DNA of 64,000 nucleotides from contig JAGPXD010000002.1 of the NCBI GenBank assembly GCA_020746995.1, positions 6,510,001 through 6,574,000 of the forward strand. Direction: 5' to 3'. Position numbers and translations under genes: made by a program. Of the stretch, positions 55,480 to 64,000 are shown in pieces. Every line of letters starts with the position of its first letter. The stretch's first letter is position 1. A model generated the notes under the pieces. The model worked only from the letters and a program-made list of their open reading frames with translations, ran no database searches and was not told the DNA's origin. This DNA is from Plectosphaerella cucumerina. Its lineage: Eukaryota; Ascomycota; Sordariomycetes; Glomerellales; Plectosphaerellaceae.

Positions 55480-58378
55480 GATGTTGATCTGCTGGACTGG
55501 ACAGATTCTCGTGAAGTTTTTGCTTCATAATGAGATACCAGTCCATTTGCCTTTACTATTATTTTCCACCTTATTTCCCTTATTTTCTTCTTATTTTTTC
55601 TGCTTAGAGGCGGGACTTGGGATACCCGGTTGAAGGCGATTGTGGTTGGAGTAGGTCCACGTTGCCCAGCATTCAACCATTTGGATGGAGTCGGGTGGAA
55701 TGTAACAGGGACTGCGTATTTATCTAGACCGTTGGTGTCGGCGCATCCAATACTTGACTTTGAACTACATAAGTCGGTTCTCAACACCGCTTGTGCGATG
55801 GTGTCATGTCAAGGAAAGGTCGTGCGGGCTTGACCGCTGCTGTCAGTTGCGGCCCAAAAATATCCAGCTAAATATAACCGGCAAGATCAATAGTCGAGTT
55901 GTTCCAAGGCGGGGTGTCCGTTTTCTCGTATCGGGGATTTCGTGACCTTGTTCAACGAATGGCGATCACCATCAAGCTGGTCATGCACATGCACGCTTGT
56001 CACCCACCCAATGGCACCCAAAACTTGGAGCTCAGCCTACTGAACCCAACGTCAAGGGACCGTTAGCAAAAGCTAGATCATCCCAGCCCCCGGGAGCTAG
56101 TCGGCCGCAGTCAGGGAGAGCCAGAATACCGGGTAACCCACCCTTTGGCTGGCCCGTGGTTGGGGGCACTGTGCGCTCTGAGACCGACTGCGACGTGCGA
56201 GAAGCAACCAAACCCACCCGGCGGTGCAGATTTCTTCTGTCGCGTCACCGAGACGGCTGGCGAAGCGGCCAAGGACGAGATGGTTCAGGGGGGAAACGAC
56301 GCCAGCGAGGTCTAGATCAGGGGGCGAGGGACTTTTTAAACAGCTCTTGTCTGCAAAGTCTTCTCTTCGGAAGCTTGCGTGGAGCGATGGTGAAAGGTTT
56401 AGGGCATGGCAGAAGTGACGGACTCGACGCCGTCGTCATGTCGTACAACAGTCCGGCTTGGCCGCGGAAAGGGGATTCGGAGCTGACCGTTCTCGGGGAG
56501 GGCATGAATTTACCCACAGCGGCTTGGGGCGAGCCCGTCGAGATGGGGCCGCACCTTAGTCAGGGGGCTCTGGAGCTGTGCAGTGAGCACCGCCCGGAGG
56601 AGGGTCCAGAGACCGAGGGGTTGGGACGAACGCCTGGGATGGGATGCCCGAGGAAAAAGGTGTCGTGGTCATCACAGTGCGTGCGTGTACAAAGTGGATG
56701 TGGATGTGTGCGGTCTGGTCTGGTCTGGTCTGTCGACCCAGCGGGCGGCTTCGTTTCCCCGCCCCCGTGAAGTTCGCGGCCACGGCACGGCCACGGGCTG
56801 GCATGGGGGAAGACGGAAACAGCAGGTTGTTCTTGTGAGATGAGTGGAATTGCTCTGATATTTGTGTCATTGCGTACATGAAAGCGGGCATCCGACCCCG
56901 GGCCCAATGCCAGGTCAATAATTGACGTCGCCCACAAACGGGCGAGCTGCTCATCTCCAGCGGCTGGGTCGACGAGGTCAAGCGAAAGGAGGGAGCCCGG
57001 GGTCGTGGTCGTGGACCCGTGGACTCGTGGTTCGAAGAAAGGCTCGCGCGGGTCGTGGTCGACGGCGCCGTTTCAGCGGCGGGCGGCCCCCCGGCGCCCC
57101 CCCTAACGCGTGGCGCCTCCCAAGCCGACGACGACGACCTGGCGCCCGGCGTGGTGGGCACCCGACCGGGGGAGGGGGCCAATCACGGGGCACAAACGCA
57201 CGCGACCCCTTGACGGATCGGCGCCACCCCTGCATGGCCAGCCTGCATTTTTACTGGCAAATCTTGAATTCTGAGACGACGACGCCGGTCGCAGAATCTC
57301 CATAGGCTCCGGGCCGCCTGGTGATGACAGGCCTCGGGGGCAGGTTGAAGCCCTTGAAGCCCTCCCAGGGGCCAGGACAGGGACCGCATCCAGATGGGTC
57401 CACGGCCCCGGCCACGGACGTGCACTGTACGGGCTAATCCAGGGGGAAGGGCCCCAAGGCCCACTCAGCAGCGTAGTGCCCTCGTGAGTCGTGCCTGCCC
57501 CCTTCTCTCCAGTCCGGCTGTGCTGTGCTGTGTGCCCTGCGTCCCTTTCCGTCTGGACTTCCAAGGTACGGATGGCCTCTTGTTTCGTGTTTTTGGCCCC
57601 TTCCCTCCCTCACCTCACCCACCCACCGTTCGTCCTCCCTTAACCTTTTCTGTCTGTCTCTCTGTCTGTCCGTCCGTTACAGCATCATCGTCCTAGGCGC
57701 CTCTTTTTTGCACGCTGTGGGGATCTCTTCTGCCCGTTCGCTCGTTTCATATACCTGTCGAGGCCACCCCTCCGTGGCCCCGACGCCCATCTGCTCTCCT
57801 CACTCCCCATCTCTCCCGCCATCATCATCAACGACTCATCGTTCGTCCCTTACCACCGGTTCGATCGACAACCTCTCTCGCTTTACTCGCCCGACGCCTC
57901 TCTCGGCTCTGCTTGTTCAAACAGCTGAACAATCGAGAGCGAGACGTTTGGCTACGATACAAAGGCTTTCAGTCGCCGTCGGAGACTCTCGACCAGACTC
58001 CTTTCCGCGCCACGACTCCAGGCTTTTTCAGTCGCTTTCCATTCTTTCCAGGTTGATCCTCGGCCATCTTTTGATTCTTTTGTCTTGGATTCTTTCATCT
58101 CGACTTGATTTCACCATTTTCGACCTCTCCATCTTTCTACCATTTACCCGACTACAAACCGACCTCTCGCTTCTTGACCAGAGAATAGCTCCCGCCCCAA
58201 ACCGCACCACCTGAGCCTTCTCTCGACCATCGACAACTCTTCTCGAACCGGATCGGCCCTCTCATCACTGTACTCATCCTCATCACCAAGCATAGCGTTC
58301 GGATAAGGCATCATAGATCTCCTTTTGGACAACCTCCACATCCCATACCAGAAACCCCGACGACATATACAGCACAAA
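55480..58378. other. Intergenic region between the C2H2 factor and the FLC gene
   Basis: About 2.9 kb. The left part is 3' flank. A GGTCT pentamer run sits at about 56718-56740 and a CTGT/CCGT run at 57650-57676. From about 57.5 kb the plus strand is strongly pyrimidine-rich and is probably the promoter and leader of the FLC gene. No supported coding frame. Confidence 0.5.
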
Positions 58379-60751
58379 ATGCCGTCTTCCAAGCACTCCT
58401 GGGGCCCTGGCCGGCTCCTGGTGCTTGCCGCCACCCTGCTTAACGGCGCCATGGCAGCCGACGTCCTCTCCACAGTTGGTCTGACCAACTGCGGTGCCGA
58501 CTCCGACATCACTGTCCACCGCGCCGACATCTCCTACGACCACAGCTCGAGGAACGTGACGTTCGATCTCTCCGGCACTAGCAAGAGGGTACAAAACGTG
58601 ACGGCCGAGCTCAAGGTCACCGCCTACGGCCAGGAGATCTTCTCCGACTCGTTCAATCCCTGCAGCGCCGGCACCTTTGTTGCCCAGCTGTGCCCTGTGC
58701 CTTCTGGTACCTTTGGCGCAGCCGGCAGCCTCGAAATTCCCAAGCAGTTCGCCGACATGGTCCCCGGCATCGCCTTCCAGGTTCCCGATATTGCCGCCCT
58801 GGCCAAGCTCGAGCTCAAGTCCGCCGACGGCGACAACACGGTCGCTTGCATCCAGTCCCAGGTCAGCAACGGCAAGACGGCCAACCTGCCCGTGGTGTCG
58901 TACGTCGCCGCCGGTATTGCAGGCACCGCACTCGTCGCCTCGGGCGTCTCCGCCATCGGCTCTGCCCTCGCTGGCGGCGGTGCCGCCGGCGGCGCCGCTC
59001 CCAGTCCCAGCTTTGGCGAGACCATCGGCTGGTTCCAGAGCATGGCCATGAACGGCATGCTGTCTGTCAGCTACCCACCCGTCTACAGCAGCTTCACCAA
59101 GAACTTTGCCTTCTCGGCTGGCCTTATCCCCTGGACCCGCATGCAGGTCGCCATCGACGACTTCCGAAGGGTCACTGGAGGCGACCTCACCAAGTCGAGC
59201 GTCGAAACGCTGAGGAACACCACTCTCATCTTCGCCGACGGATCCACCATTGACGGCAACCAGACCGCGACGACTCCCTTCAAAGTCAAGCGTGCCATTG
59301 AAGGCTTCAGCATCCTCCTTGCCCGCCAGATCGATACCAGCATTGGCGGAGACACCAGCAGCAACGAGGAAGAGGACAACGGCCTGACCAAGACGGTTGA
59401 GGGCATCACTGCATACGTCGAGCGCCTGGGCGTTCCCGAGTCCAACACCTTCATGACGGCTCTTCTTATCCTGGCCATCGTCATTGCTGCCATCGTTGTC
59501 GGTATCCTCCTCGTCAAGGTCGTTCTCGAGTTCTGGGCCCTCTTCGGCAACTTCCCCAAGTCCCTCGCTGGCTTCCGCGAGCACTACTGGCGGACTCTGG
59601 CCCGTGCCATCACCTCTCTCATCCTGCTCCTCTACGGCATCTGGGTCATCTACTGCGTCTACCAATTCAGCCAGGGCGACTCCTGGGCCGCCCAGACGCT
59701 GGCTGGCGTGACTCTGGCCCTCTTCACCGGTACCCTGGCCTTCTTCACCTTCAAGATCTGGTACACCGCCAGGCAGCTGAAGAAGACCGAGGGCGACTCT
59801 TCGGGTCTTTACGACAAGAAGGAGGTGTGGATCAAGTACTCGCACTTCTACGAGTCCTACAAGAAGGACTACTGGTGGCTCTTTGTCCCCATCATCATCT
59901 ACATGCTGGCCAAGGGCGTCGTCATCGCCGCCGGTAACGGCCACGGTCTGACCCAGGCTTCGATCCACCTTGGCCTTGAGGTTGCCCTTCTTGTCCTGCT
60001 CATCTGGAAGAGGCCCTTCGAGCGCAAGTCTGGCAACGTCATCAACATTACCATCCAGGTCGTGCGCGTCCTGTCTATCGCCTGCATTTTGGTCTTCGTC
60101 GAGCGTTTCGGCATTGCCCAGACCACCCAGACCGTGACGGGTGTCGTCCTGATCGCCGTTCAGGCCGCCCTGACGGGTCTCCTGGCCATCCTCATCTGCT
60201 GGAACGCCATCAACAGCTGCTGCAAGGCCAACCCTCACCGCCAGCGCAGAAAGGAGATGGGTAAGTCTTCCGCACCCAATAGGCACCATGTGCCATGCCT
60301 GGGAACAGTTACTGACCAGTCTACAGAGAAACGCCAGCGTGACATGGACACGCTCACTCCTCTCGATGCTCGCAACTCGCTCCTCCTCGACCGCAAGGAC
60401 CCCGAGACCGGCCCTAACGGAGAGACAACGTACTCCATGTCCTCTACGGTTGAGAAGGGTGGCCCCAACGCCACGGCCGCCCGGGCCACTTCCCCTGACG
60501 CCTACGACGGCTACCACCGCAAGGCCCCAAGCCAGGGCAGCCTCAACTTCTTCGGCGGCCGTGACGATGGCAGCGGCGCTTACAGGGCACTGACGCCCAC
60601 CGACTTTGGCCACGGCAGGTCACCTAGCCACGAACGTCTCGTGCAGCCTGCCGCCCCCATAGGCAGACAGCCAACGCTGCCCAACGTTGGCGGCGGCTGG
60701 GGACCAGCACCCAGAGCCGACGGCTACGGCGGACAGTACAACCGGTACTAG
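58379..60751 (+). CDS. FLC family (TRP-like) membrane protein with ML-like domain
   Basis: Two exons, 58379-60260 and 60327-60751, give 768 residues. The intron 60261-60326 (GTAAGT...TACTGAC...CTACAG) is 66 bases with no stop, so the open frame hides it; splicing joins RRKEM to EKRQRDMDTL. Signal peptide to about residue 26 (LLVLAATLLNGAMA). Residues 27-165 are the ML-like lumenal domain with several cysteines and N-x-T/S sites. The TRP-like region runs from about 180 to 620, with many membrane segments such as MTALLILAIVIAAIVVGILL and ALARAITSLILLLYGIWVIY-type blocks. The cytosolic tail is Ser/Pro/Gly-rich. FLC proteins affect FAD transport into the ER, calcium homeostasis, and cell-wall integrity. 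I cannot tell which paralogue this is. Confidence 0.93.
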   Translation: MPSSKHSWGPGRLLVLAATLLNGAMAADVLSTVGLTNCGADSDITVHRADISYDHSSRNVTFDLSGTSKRVQNVTAELKVTAYGQEIFSDSFNPCSAGTFVAQLCPVPSGTFGAAGSLEIPKQFADMVPGIAFQVPDIAALAKLELKSADGDNTVACIQSQVSNGKTANLPVVSYVAAGIAGTALVASGVSAIGSALAGGGAAGGAAPSPSFGETIGWFQSMAMNGMLSVSYPPVYSSFTKNFAFSAGLIPWTRMQVAIDDFRRVTGGDLTKSSVETLRNTTLIFADGSTIDGNQTATTPFKVKRAIEGFSILLARQIDTSIGGDTSSNEEEDNGLTKTVEGITAYVERLGVPESNTFMTALLILAIVIAAIVVGILLVKVVLEFWALFGNFPKSLAGFREHYWRTLARAITSLILLLYGIWVIYCVYQFSQGDSWAAQTLAGVTLALFTGTLAFFTFKIWYTARQLKKTEGDSSGLYDKKEVWIKYSHFYESYKKDYWWLFVPIIIYMLAKGVVIAAGNGHGLTQASIHLGLEVALLVLLIWKRPFERKSGNVINITIQVVRVLSIACILVFVERFGIAQTTQTVTGVVLIAVQAALTGLLAILICWNAINSCCKANPHRQRRKEMGKSSAPNRHHVPCLGTVTDQSTEKRQRDMDTLTPLDARNSLLLDRKDPETGPNGETTYSMSSTVEKGGPNATAARATSPDAYDGYHRKAPSQGSLNFFGGRDDGSGAYRALTPTDFGHGRSPSHERLVQPAAPIGRQPTLPNVGGGWGPAPRADGYGGQYNRY

Positions 60752-61715
60752 GGACTCTCCCCCCGAGCCGCCGGCGGCCAAGGTGACCGACGCAGATAGT
60801 GGGACCATTGCGCACATAATAAGACGGAGGAAGGCGGATACCTCAGCGATATACTCGGTTGCGCTCATGAACAGATGACATTTGCGGACTTGCGGGGGCC
60901 ACATTCGGCTTTTCCCGGCAAGCTTCCATTGCGATCCACGACGGATTATCATTTCCTTTTACTTTCGTCTCGGGGGACAAGGTCTCATTGCATCTTTGTG
61001 GATTTATGTAGCTTGATCATCCAAGACTAGGGTGTTGGCTCGACCGCCGGGGGCATTGACTTTTCTCTCTCACAGCCTGCCATGGCACAGTCTCGGAGCA
61101 GAAGTGTGATGCGTGTGTCTTGTGTGACTGCATCAAGTGAGCTTGCTGTCCAGGTAAGATGTCCTCGGGTACCTACATGGGTGCATGACGCACATGTCGT
61201 GGTACCCAACAGGGCATCGAGACAGCCATCATCTTGCCCGCAATAAATGGACACGTTGTGATAGGGCGCTGTTGTCTGGCTAAGCATTGATCATACGGCC
61301 TCGTTTACGAAGAGCAGCAGCCCATCGATCAACTCGGGTCTTCGTACGGTCAGCACATGGTCGCCTCATGTGTACCGTGTGTGATCATTGACATTCTCAC
61401 TGTACTCTGTATCAGGTTATTCGCAACCTGCTCAGGCCATTCTCTGAACGTCATAGAGAAAATTTGAAAAGGTCCATCGTGAGCGTCTGGCCATAGTCTG
61501 AACTCTCGAGCCTTGCACTAGAGCGCCACTGAAGGGTCCGTCTTTGCTGAAGCCCCGTGTCACGGTGCAGTGTCAAACACAACAGACACCCCACATCTCA
61601 TGACGCCCCTCCAAATCCTTAAGGACTAAACATCAAGGCCCAACTCTACCATCGACGACGCGAGCCTCGGCCGCCCCTTCCTTCCATCACACCATCTACA
61701 CGAGGGTCATCGGCC
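60752..61715. other. Intergenic region between the FLC gene and ppe1
   Basis: About 1 kb: 3' flank of the FLC gene, then the ppe1 promoter. No coding frame, repeat or RNA gene supported. Confidence 0.5.
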
Positions 61716-63091
61716 ATGAGCGACCTGCAGAGGGCGTGGGCGAAACGCAAGCTCGACGGCCTCCCGGAACCGTTTCTCGAGGAGGCAGAGCTGGAGGAGG
61801 ACCATGTCCCCGAGCTCCCGGAACATCTCGACGATGGAGATTCCTCGTCGGCATCGTCAGCTTCGTCGACGGGCACGATCATCCCCTCGCCCAGCCAGAA
61901 GCTGTTTGCCCGACCGCAGGGGTGAGACCGCCTCCCTAGAAGTGATCGGAGACCAGGGCTAACGCATGCACATTAAGAGCACCAAGCCGCCCCGGCAGGA
62001 ACTGGGAACCATCCCCGTGGACCACGTATTTTGAGCGCGAACTGTTTCTGACACCCGATGCGCCGCCGTCACCTTCATCGTCCATCACCTACCACGCATA
62101 CCTAATCTCGCCCTCGCCGTCTGGAGGGCCCCTATTCGTCACCCATCACGGCGCCGGCTCCTCCGGCCTCTCCTTCGCCCTGTTGGCCGCCGAGATCCGC
62201 CGCCTCCTCCCGAATGCAGGCATCCTGTCCCTCGACGCTCGCGGCCACGGCTTCACCACCGTCACCTCCGCCCCCGGCACGCCCTCGGACGAGCTCGACC
62301 TCTCCCTGCAGACGCTGACGAACGACCTGTACGCCGTCATCACCCTAGCCCAGCAGCAGATGGCATGGGCGCAGCTCCCTCCCCTGGTCCTCGTGGGTCA
62401 CTCCCTCGGCGGCGCCGTCGTCACCTCTCTGGCCAAGGAGCCGAGGGACCTCGCCCCCAAGATCCTCGGCCATGCAGTCCTCGACGTGGTCGAGGGCTCC
62501 GCCATCGACGCCCTGCAGAGCATGCACTCGTACCTCTCCACGCGCCCCTCGGGCTTCGCCTCGCTCGAGTCGGCGATAGAATGGCACGTCCGCTCCCGTA
62601 CCATTCGCAACTCGGCCTCGGCACGGACATCAGTCCCCTCCCTCCTCGTGCTGCAGTCCGACACGTCCACTCGACAACAGCCTCAAGAGTCGGATGCGCC
62701 CACGACCCTAGCCGAGGCCACCTCCCCAGACGCCGACGCCGCACCCTCGCCGCGCCCCTCCCGGCCCTGGCGCTGGCGCACCGACCTGGCGGCCACCCAG
62801 CCCTTCTGGGAGGGCTGGTTCGTCGGGCTGAGCCGCAAGTTCCTCGAGGCCCGCGGCGGAAAGCTGTTGCTCCTGGCCGGCACGGACCGCCTCGACACGG
62901 AGCTCACCATCGGCCAGATGCAGGGCAAGTACGCCCTGCAGGTCTTCCCCGAGGCGGGCCACTTCATCCACGAGGACCTGCCGGAGAAAACGGCCGTCTC
63001 GCTCGTCGACTTTTTCAGGCGGAACGACCGGAGCGCCCTCGTGCTGCCGCCCAAGGTGGGCGATCTGCTGAGGCAGGGGAAGAAGGTGTAG
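61716..63091 (+). CDS. ppe1: Protein phosphatase methylesterase 1 (PP2A demethylating)
   Basis: Two exons, 61716-61921 and 61978-63091, give 439 residues. The intron is 61922-61977 (GTGAGA...GGCTAACG...ATTAAG). Splicing joins LFARPQG to APSRPGRNWEPSPWTTYFER, the conserved start of the catalytic region. The alpha/beta-hydrolase triad can be placed: Ser211 in VGHSLGGA, Asp238 in LDVVEGSA, His397 in EAGHFIHED. The oxyanion region is VTHHGAGSSGLSF. The enzyme removes the methyl ester from the C-terminal leucine of the PP2A catalytic subunit and thereby limits holoenzyme assembly. An insert of about 35 residues rich in Pro/Ala/Ser/Asp (about 300-335) is a normal variable loop. Confidence 0.95.
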
Positions 63092-63778
63092 GTGTGGAGG
63101 AGGGGATTGCTTCAAGTTACAAGCTGGAGGATTCGGATTCCGTACACGAGAGGTTTCGGGGCTGCTGGACATGCCGGCCTTTCTCTTACCAGCAGCATCA
63201 CAATATCATTCATCGAGACCCCGAGGGCAAATCTTGTTTAAGTGACGGGTGCTGGCCAGCCAGCGCTTCACGGTTGGGTTGTTGCACGCTGATCACACAG
63301 TGAAACTCCTTCGAGAAAGTCGGAAGTTGCATATTCTACTCGTTCCCGTCATGCTACTCTTGCGCAGATGGTCTCATTAATCATAACCTGTGTACCCTGG
63401 TCCCCGAGGACCTTTTCGGAGGAGGGGGGCTTCTAATCCCCCCCCGAATTCGCTCTCGCTGATGATTCATTGCAAGCGGAGCTGGCCCAGTGTCGATATG
63501 TTTGTGGAGAATGCCGATGGTCCCCATAGCCGGCGCAGGTTACGCAGCCTGGCATGACAACTGAGCCCCTAGGGCTTGCCCGTGCGACAGAGCCCCGTAT
63601 CTTCTTCCATGTCCTTTTCCCTCCACGGCCAAGAGCTTCCGAGGAGTCTCACCCCAGTCCCGTGCGTGCGGAGTTTGGACTTGTGCACCTCTCCGGTTGG
63701 TGACGGAGCACGATATCACCTCGCCTCCGAAGCCAACGCGGAGAAGCGGAAGTGCGTTGCGTTTTACCACGAAGTCGC
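63092..63778. other. Convergent 3' region of ppe1 and the arginine methyltransferase gene
   Basis: 687 bases between two stop codons on opposite strands. A C-run of eight bases is at about 63436. Nothing else seen. Confidence 0.5.
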
Positions 63779-64000
63779 TTAGCACATGCGGTAGGTGGCC
63801 TCGCCCTGGATCTGGCGGTTGACATCGGCGGTCTCGAGGCGGTACTGGATGGCGATGTCGAGGTCGCGGCGGTTCTTCTCGTTGGGCTTGACGGTCAGGG
63901 TGCAGGGGACCTCCTCGCCCTGCTGGACGGTGAGGACGTCCTTGAGGTAGAAGACGGTCTGCTTCCAGTGCGTGTACTTGGTGTGGGGACCGGTCGAGAA
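63779..64000 (-). CDS. Protein arginine N-methyltransferase 1 (Hmt1/PRMT1/RmtA), 3' end only
   Basis: The frame enters from the right edge and ends in TAA at 63781-63779, giving the last 73 residues. The text FSTGPHTKYTHWKQTVFYLK, then RRDLDIAIQYRLE and the terminal YRMC, is the conserved C-terminal beta-barrel end of type I arginine methyltransferases (THW loop included). The enzyme deposits asymmetric dimethylarginine on histone H4 Arg3 and RNA-binding proteins. The catalytic Rossmann part lies beyond the window. Codon use is strongly C-biased, as in highly expressed genes. Confidence 0.93.
   Translation of the reverse strand, partial: FSTGPHTKYTHWKQTVFYLKDVLTVQQGEEVPCTLTVKPNEKNRRDLDIAIQYRLETADVNRQIQGEATYRMC

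Noticed and set aside
58283..60613. 776-codon open frame on the minus strand
   Set aside because: It is antisense to the FLC gene and is the mirror of its C-biased third positions. Its Gly/Asp/Val-rich text has no domain.

Overview
The window is nuclear DNA of a filamentous ascomycete, most likely a Sordariomycete. The evidence is short spliceosomal introns (about 50-90 nt, GT...AG, with CTAAC/CTGAC branch sites), GC-rich coding sequence, long gene-poor gaps, and fungal-only families (HsbA, AA9 LPMO, Zn2Cys6 regulators, PalF, FLC). I cannot name the genus. I see no CRISPR array, intact transposon, rRNA gene or secondary-metabolite cluster. All gene structures are my own splice reconstructions from reading frame, splice signals and family knowledge; none was tested by alignment or RNA.

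Layout. 1-10.3 kb: the end of an acidic unknown protein; an HsbA-type surface protein (-); the NuA4/NuA3 subunit Eaf6 (-); a DEDDh exonuclease-like protein with a mitochondrial-type N-terminus (+); an AA9 LPMO (+); and a secreted 218-residue protein with a lysozyme-like motif (+). Three of these six are secreted. 10.4-25.8 kb: a Zn2Cys6 regulator (-) with a 3-nt microexon; a divergent pair of CGFS glutaredoxin Grx3/4 (-) and actin-binding Abp1 (+); a CYSTM membrane peptide (-); and the pH-signalling arrestin PalF/Rim8 (-). 28-34 kb: tRNA-Gln(CUG) (-), the replication licensing factor Cdc6/Cdc18 (-) with a cluster of MBF-type ACGCG cores upstream, and molybdenum cofactor sulfurase (+). 35.9-38.5 kb: a 68-residue three-exon gene (-) hidden by its small exons, and an intronless MarR-GNAT fusion of bacterial type (+). 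38.5-45.2 kb holds no gene I can support and lies upstream of a second Zn2Cys6 regulator (+). 47.7-64 kb: a DUF202 membrane protein (-), a large C2H2 regulator whose frame needs a splice or an indel (+), an FLC/TRP-like membrane protein (+), protein phosphatase methylesterase Ppe1 (+), and the 3' end of the type I arginine methyltransferase Hmt1/PRMT1 (-).

Most genes are single-copy housekeeping or regulatory genes with no operon logic. Functional links are loose: HsbA, the LPMO and the 218-residue protein could act together on outside surfaces or polymers; PalF links to ambient pH; Eaf6 and PRMT1 act on chromatin or RNA-binding proteins. The points most worth a second look are the 3-nt microexon in the zinc cluster, the hidden 68-residue gene, the MarR-GNAT fusion, the frame change in the C2H2 regulator, and the ACGCG cluster at Cdc6.
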